From Natronobacterium haloterrestre (GTDB taxonomy: Archaea > Halobacteriota > Halobacteria > Halobacteriales > Natrialbaceae), in NCBI RefSeq assembly GCF_900112205.1, contig NZ_FOKW01000001.1, positions 310,001 to 374,000 on the forward strand: DNA of 64,000 bases, given 5' to 3'. Of the stretch, positions 60,137 to 64,000 are shown piece after piece; within the stretch, counting starts at the first letter, position 1; every line of letters begins with the position of its first letter. The notes beneath the pieces were generated by a model, which saw only the letters and a program-made list of their open reading frames with translations, did not search any database and was not told the origin of the DNA. Both the position numbers and the translations under genes were made by a program.

Positions 60137-61333
60137 ATGGCAGTACATCGAGCGATCGATTCGAGTCGACGGCGGTTCGTCACTGCGGGGGTAACGGTCG
60201 GGAGCGCAGCCCTGGCAGGCTGTCTCGGGGGTTCGTCCGACGGAACTGACGACGAAGCGAACGGGGAAACGGGGGGCGACCAGTCCCACGGGGCGGCGCT
60301 CGCTCCGGTCGGTGACGTGGAGTTCGATTCCGTCCCGGAAGACGCCTTCGTCGCTTTCCCACAGTACGCCGACATGGCCGTCGCGCTCGGCCACGGCGAT
60401 GCGGTGAACGCGCTGTTCTCCACGGAAATGGCCGGCACGACGATGGACAAGTACTACCACCACCTCGAGGGGGTCTCGTTCGACTGGGAGGGGCTTCCCG
60501 ACCCGCTCGAGGGCGGACTCACCAAGGAGATGCTCTACGACCTCGACAGCGACGTCCACTTCCTCGATCCGTCGTACCCGGTCAAACACGACGACGACTG
60601 GACCACGGACGACGTCGACGAAATCGCGTCGACGCTGGGGCCCTGGCTCGGCAACTTCCACAGCGGCGTCCACAGCGAGCCCGCACCGGCCTACGCCGAC
60701 GGGTACGAGTATTACACCCTCTGGGAAGTCTTCGAGCGGGTCGCGGCGGTTTTCCGCGAACGCGAGCGGTTCGAGGCGCTCGAGGCCGTTCACGCCGACC
60801 TGCGGGACCGAATCGAGTCGGACCTGCCGCCGAAAAGCGAGCGCCCGACCGCGGCGCGGGTCACCCTCGGCGACGGCCAGTTCTTCACCTACCACCTCAA
60901 CGCGCCCGGCTACTGGCAGGCCGACACCCGACCCCTCGCCGCCCGCGACGCGCTCGCGGACTACGACTGGTCGGGCGACTGGGGGACGGTCGACTACGAG
61001 ACGATGCTCGAGGCCGACCCGGACGTCGTGCTTCACCTCTGGGGGATCACCTCCCGGTACTCGATCGAGGACGTCCGCGAGCGGCTCGCCGACCATCCCG
61101 TCGGGAGCGACCTCGAGGCGGTGCGAAACGATCGAGTCGTCGCCGGGGGGATGCGCTACCAGGGACCGATCATGAACCTCTTCCAGACCGAGATGACGGC
61201 CAAACAGCTCTATCCGGACCGGTTCGGCGAGTGGCCCGGTTACGAGCCAGGTCAGCCGTACCCCGACATCCCGAGCGACGAACAGCTGTTCGACCGCGAG
61301 CGGGTCGCAGCGATCGTCCGCGGGGAGGACTAG
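60137..61333 (+). CDS. ABC transporter substrate-binding lipoprotein, likely iron/siderophore type
   Basis: The 398-residue protein has a Tat/lipobox signal (SRRRFVTAGVTVGSAALAGCLGG, Cys29). It is followed by a two-lobe periplasmic-binding fold of the FecB/TroA class (VEFDSVPEDAFVAFPQYADMAVALGHGDAVNALF, MLEADPDVVLHLWGI). It would capture an iron complex outside the cell and hand it to a permease; no permease or ATPase gene is in the window. The DtxR-like box over its promoter supports iron control. The downstream flavoprotein gene begins 1 nt after its stop, so they form one operon. Confidence 0.87.
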   Translation: MAVHRAIDSSRRRFVTAGVTVGSAALAGCLGGSSDGTDDEANGETGGDQSHGAALAPVGDVEFDSVPEDAFVAFPQYADMAVALGHGDAVNALFSTEMAGTTMDKYYHHLEGVSFDWEGLPDPLEGGLTKEMLYDLDSDVHFLDPSYPVKHDDDWTTDDVDEIASTLGPWLGNFHSGVHSEPAPAYADGYEYYTLWEVFERVAAVFRERERFEALEAVHADLRDRIESDLPPKSERPTAARVTLGDGQFFTYHLNAPGYWQADTRPLAARDALADYDWSGDWGTVDYETMLEADPDVVLHLWGITSRYSIEDVRERLADHPVGSDLEAVRNDRVVAGGMRYQGPIMNLFQTEMTAKQLYPDRFGEWPGYEPGQPYPDIPSDEQLFDRERVAAIVRGED

Positions 61334-61334
61334 G

Positions 61335-62309
61335 ATGGGCGAGAGCGACTGGAGGGAATTTCGTGCGAGTGGTGCTACTGAAACCGACGTCGCCACCGAC
61401 GTCGACGTCGACGTCGCCATCGTCGGCGGCGGACCCGCCGGCTGCTCGGCGGGCGTCTTCACCGCCCGGTACGGACTCGAGACGACGATCTTCGACCGGG
61501 GTCCCTCGTCGCTGCGCCGCTGTGCCTCGCTCGAGAACTACCTCGGGTTCCCCTGCGGGATCGACGTCGAGACGTTCCTCGAACTCGCACAGGACCACGC
61601 CGAGCGGGCAGGCTGTCGGCTCCGGGAGGATCACGTCGAATCCGTCGTCGCACTCGAGGCCGGTGGAGACCGCGGCTTCCGGCTCGAACTCCAGGAGGCC
61701 GACCCCATCACGGCGCGGTTCGTCGTCGCCGCGACGAAGTACGACGGCGAGTACCTCCGTGGCCTCGACGACGAGACGGCGATGTTCGTCACGGAGGCGG
61801 ACGGCGACGACGACCGCTTCGACCGTGACTACCCCGACGACGACGGCACCACCTCCGTCGACGGCCTCTACGTCGCCGGTCCGCTGGCCGGCTGTGGCGA
61901 CCAGGCGATCGTCGCGGCCGGACACGGCGCGACAGCCGCTCGCACCCTGATCCGCGAACTTCGGGAAGAGGCCGGGCTCTGGGGCAAGTACGCCGGTCGC
62001 TACGACTGGCGTCGCCGGATGCAGAACCGCCGCGAGGAGTGGGCCGACCCCGAGCGGTGGGTCGAGGTCTTCGAGGAGCGCGTGCCCGAGAACCACGATG
62101 CGGCTCCCCTCCACCGGCTCGCGGAGACGTACGCCGAGGAGTACGACGGCACCTACCTCGAGGAAGCGGTCGCCACGCAGCGTGCCGAACGCGGGCAGCG
62201 TCGACTCGCCGCGGCGCTCGAGGACGAGATCGTTCTCGACGCGGTCGACGACGACGCGATCCTCGACCGAGCGGCTGCGCTCGCCGAGGACGGATCGTCG
62301 GGCGGCTAA
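61335..62309 (+). CDS. Single-domain FAD-dependent oxidoreductase, thioredoxin-reductase-like
   Basis: The 324-residue protein has an FAD-binding Rossmann motif VDVAIVGGGPAGCSAGVFTARYGLETTIFDR (about 26-56) and the second FAD segment SVDGLYVAGPLAGCGDQAIVAAGHGATAA. The separate NADPH domain and CxxC disulfide of true thioredoxin reductases are missing, and a long helical C-terminal part replaces them. Its position right after an iron-binding lipoprotein gene suggests reduction of a ferric complex to release iron inside the cell, a hypothesis from context only. The ATG at 61335 is one base after the preceding stop. Confidence 0.82.
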   Translation: MGESDWREFRASGATETDVATDVDVDVAIVGGGPAGCSAGVFTARYGLETTIFDRGPSSLRRCASLENYLGFPCGIDVETFLELAQDHAERAGCRLREDHVESVVALEAGGDRGFRLELQEADPITARFVVAATKYDGEYLRGLDDETAMFVTEADGDDDRFDRDYPDDDGTTSVDGLYVAGPLAGCGDQAIVAAGHGATAARTLIRELREEAGLWGKYAGRYDWRRRMQNRREEWADPERWVEVFEERVPENHDAAPLHRLAETYAEEYDGTYLEEAVATQRAERGQRRLAAALEDEIVLDAVDDDAILDRAAALAEDGSSGG

Positions 62310-62424
62310 CCGCCCGACCGCGGAAACGAGAGGAAGGGCGTCTCGTACGGTTCACTGTACGTCGGATTCGGCACAACCGCCGCCCGGATCGCGGTCGCGC
62401 CGATAAATCGTTACAGCATCCGTC

Positions 62425-63501
62425 TCAATCGTCGGCGGGAACGGCCCGCTGTGCTCGCTCGTCGGCCATCGCGAGCACGTCGTCGAAGAAGTCGAGGGTG
62501 TCCTCCGGGCCGGGGTTGGCCTCGGGGTGGTACTGGCGGGTGATGATGTCGTGGTCGATCCCGTCCAGTCCCTCCGGCGTGTCGTCGTTGACGTTGATCT
62601 GGGTGACCTCGAGGTGGTCGCCCGGCTCGTCGACGGTGTAACCGTGGTTCTGCGTGGTCATCACGACCTGGCCGGACTCGAGGTCGAGGACGGGCTGGTT
62701 GACGCCGCGGTGGCCGAAGTCCATCTTCTCGGTGGTCCCGCCCAGGGCCTCGGCGACGATCTGCTGGCCGAGACAGATCCCGGCGACGGGCGTCTCGGCG
62801 ACGAACTCCTGGACGAGATCGATCGCCGCCCCGTAGTTGGCCGGGTCGCCCGGTCCGTTCGAGATGAACAGGACGTCCGGATCGACGGCCTCGACGTCCG
62901 CGGGGGTCGCGTCGTAGGGGAGGACGTGTACCTCGGCGTCGCGGGCCAGAAGTGAGTCGACGATCGACCCCTTCGCGCCGCAGTCGACGAGGGCGACGGT
63001 TTCGCCGTCGTTGCCCTCGCCGCGGACGACCGGCTCGTCGACGCTGACCTGCGAGCCGATGTCGGTGTGTTCGCTCATCCCCTTGCACTGCTCGAGTTGC
63101 TCGAGGGCGTCTTTCTCGGTGACGTCGTCGCCGACGGCGATGCCGCATTTCATCGCACCCTCGTCGCGGATGTCCGTGACGACGTCGCGGGTGTCGAGGT
63201 GGTCGACCGCCGGAACGCCCTCCTCGGCGAGCCAGTCGGCGACGTCCTCGGTAAGTTCCTTCGCGAGCACCGCACGCGGATGGACGCGGTCGTCCTCGAA
63301 CCGCTCTTCTCGGACGCCGTAGTTGCCGATCAGCGGGTACGAGAAGGTAAGCACCTGCTCCTCGTAGGAGGGGTCGGTCAGGCTCTCCTCGTATCCCGTA
63401 TACGCCGTCGTGAAGACCAGTTCGCCGCGAGCGGTTCCCGGAGCGCGACCACGTCCCTCGATTACGTGGCCACCCTCCAGCGCAACGTAGGCTTCCGTCA
63501 T
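62425..63501 (-). CDS. carA: Carbamoyl-phosphate synthase small subunit
   Basis: CarA hydrolyses glutamine and feeds ammonia to CarB for arginine and pyrimidine synthesis. The 358-residue protein has the small-subunit N-terminal domain (LEGGHVIEGRGRAPGTARGELVF, TFSYPLIGNYG). A class I amidotransferase half follows, with Cys243 (AGICLGQQ) and His325/Glu327 (QYHPEANPG). The ATG at 63501 lies 28 nt after TATA element CTTATTATG (bottom strand, 63525-63533), so it is leaderless. carB is not adjacent downstream within the window. A divergent Lrp gene lies 102 nt away. Confidence 0.96.
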   Translation of the reverse strand: MTEAYVALEGGHVIEGRGRAPGTARGELVFTTAYTGYEESLTDPSYEEQVLTFSYPLIGNYGVREERFEDDRVHPRAVLAKELTEDVADWLAEEGVPAVDHLDTRDVVTDIRDEGAMKCGIAVGDDVTEKDALEQLEQCKGMSEHTDIGSQVSVDEPVVRGEGNDGETVALVDCGAKGSIVDSLLARDAEVHVLPYDATPADVEAVDPDVLFISNGPGDPANYGAAIDLVQEFVAETPVAGICLGQQIVAEALGGTTEKMDFGHRGVNQPVLDLESGQVVMTTQNHGYTVDEPGDHLEVTQINVNDDTPEGLDGIDHDIITRQYHPEANPGPEDTLDFFDDVLAMADERAQRAVPADD

Positions 63502-63507
63502 TACGAA
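63501..63507. promoter_or_regulatory. TTACGAA half-site at the carA start
   Basis: TTACGAA overlaps the first base of the carA ATG. It is identical to the arm of the palindrome at 63553-63567. It may be a second contact for the divergent Lrp protein. Confidence 0.3.
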
Positions 63508-63524
63508 CTACGTATCGAACCTAC

Positions 63525-63533
63525 CATAATAAG
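63525..63533 (-). promoter_or_regulatory. TATA box of carA
   Basis: CTTATTATG on the bottom strand is centred about 28 nt before the carA ATG, giving a leaderless transcript. Confidence 0.6.
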
Positions 63534-63552
63534 TGTTGTCTTCGAAGCTCAG

Positions 63553-63567
63553 TTACGAAATTCGTAA
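63553..63567. promoter_or_regulatory. TTACGAA-A-TTCGTAA palindrome, candidate Lrp operator
   Basis: A perfect 15-bp palindrome lies between the TATA boxes of carA (63525-63533) and the lrp gene (about 63571-63578). It is AT-rich and sits just upstream of the lrp TATA, as expected for an Lrp/AsnC operator controlling both genes. Binding is inferred. Confidence 0.5.
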
Positions 63568-63603
63568 TCGGTAAGTATCCCGTCCGCATACGTACGGATC
63601 TCC

Positions 63604-64000
63604 ATGGACGATCTGGACCGACAGATCCTCGACATTCTCCGGCGAGACGCCCGTACACCCTACACAGAGATCGCAGACGAGATCGGCACCAGCGAGGGGA
63701 CCGTCCGCAACCGCGTCGAACGGATGATGGACGACGGGGTCATCGAACGATTCACCATCTCGACTCGCACCGGCAACGTCCAGGCGATGCTCGAGATCAG
63801 CGTTGCCGTCGACGTCGACACGAACGCCGTCTCCGAACGCATGGCCGAGTGGGAGGAGGTCGACCTCGTCTGGATGGTCTCCGGCGAACAGGATATCGTC
63901 CTGGTCGTCGACGCCGCGGACACTCGCGGTGTCAACGACCTCATCACCAAGGCTCGCGACCAGGAGGAGGTCGTCAGCACGAAAACGCGGCTGATCCTCG
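63604..64000 (+). CDS. Lrp/AsnC family regulator (partial, C-terminus outside window)
   Basis: The visible 132 residues comprise an Lrp/AsnC winged helix (DLDRQILDILRRDARTPYTEIADEIGTSEGTVRNRVERMMDDGVI). The ligand/oligomerisation domain follows (VQAMLEISVAVDVDTNAVSERMAEWEEVDLVWMVSGEQDIVLVV). Only a few C-terminal residues are likely missing, since family members are about 140-150 residues long. The ATG at 63604 lies about 29 nt after GTAAGTAT, suggesting a leaderless transcript. It is divergent from carA, and a palindrome lies between them. A role in amino-acid-responsive control of carA is inferred from position. Confidence 0.9.
   Translation, partial: MDDLDRQILDILRRDARTPYTEIADEIGTSEGTVRNRVERMMDDGVIERFTISTRTGNVQAMLEISVAVDVDTNAVSERMAEWEEVDLVWMVSGEQDIVLVVDAADTRGVNDLITKARDQEEVVSTKTRLIL

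Overview
The window is a chromosomal segment of a haloarchaeon, probably of the Natrialba/Natrinema/Haloterrigena kind; the genus cannot be fixed from sequence alone. The evidence is the high G+C content, very acidic proteins and archaeal information-processing genes (TFB, TFS, FtsZ1, NAC, archaeal D-aminoacyl-tRNA deacylase DtdA). Further support comes from a geranylgeranyl reductase for archaeal lipids, Tat-type lipoproteins, and TATA boxes lying about 26-28 nt before start codons, the sign of leaderless transcription. I found no rRNA, tRNA, CRISPR array, transposase or integrase. The region reads as ordinary core chromosome with a few accessory patches.

Layout. Positions 1-7.8 kb hold the 5' part of aroD, a TFB gene, a DUF84 nucleotide phosphatase, small winged-helix regulators, an SPFH/NfeD membrane pair and a sugar-nucleotidyltransferase. 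Positions 7.8-16.8 kb hold a Rieske-type protein, a saccharopine-dehydrogenase-like reductase, a MATE transporter, a pabB-pabA-pabC-like operon with ATGA overlaps, an acidic helix-hairpin-helix protein and aroE. Positions 16.8-24.6 kb hold a potassium-related locus (an Lrp-TrkA-C fusion divergent from trkA), a Na+/Ca2+ exchanger and two large sensory or regulatory proteins. Positions 24.7-31.3 kb hold dtdA, ftsZ1, a DUF3179 lipoprotein overlapping a Cys-Cys membrane protein, a 2Fe-2S ferredoxin and the geranylgeranyl reductase.

Positions 31.6-41.8 kb hold an M48 protease, an M20 amidohydrolase, a uS10-like paralogue, a Nudix hydrolase and a GNAT enzyme. The same stretch carries a bacterial-type prolyl-tRNA synthetase lacking the INS editing domain, an MFS transporter and small haloarchaeal proteins. 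Positions 41.9-46.3 kb hold TFS, tRNA m1A methyltransferase, NAC, a PUA protein, a LabA-like NYN protein and HtpX. Positions 46.7-54.4 kb hold the diaminopimelate lysine pathway (dapA-dapB-dapD, then lysA-dapE), split by a MEDS sensor gene, a small Cys protein and an aldo/keto reductase, with no dapF. Positions 54.4-64 kb hold purB, a purN-purH fusion, a GDPD phosphodiesterase, a SIMPL lipoprotein, a binding protein plus flavoprotein pair behind a DtxR-like box, and carA divergent from an Lrp gene.

The most notable points are the INS-less bacterial ProRS; a dispersed intergenic repeat present twice between convergent genes, one copy carrying a 78-nt cruciform; the iron-box operon at 60.1 kb; operator-like palindromes at both Lrp-family genes; and the interrupted lysine operon with a structured leader.
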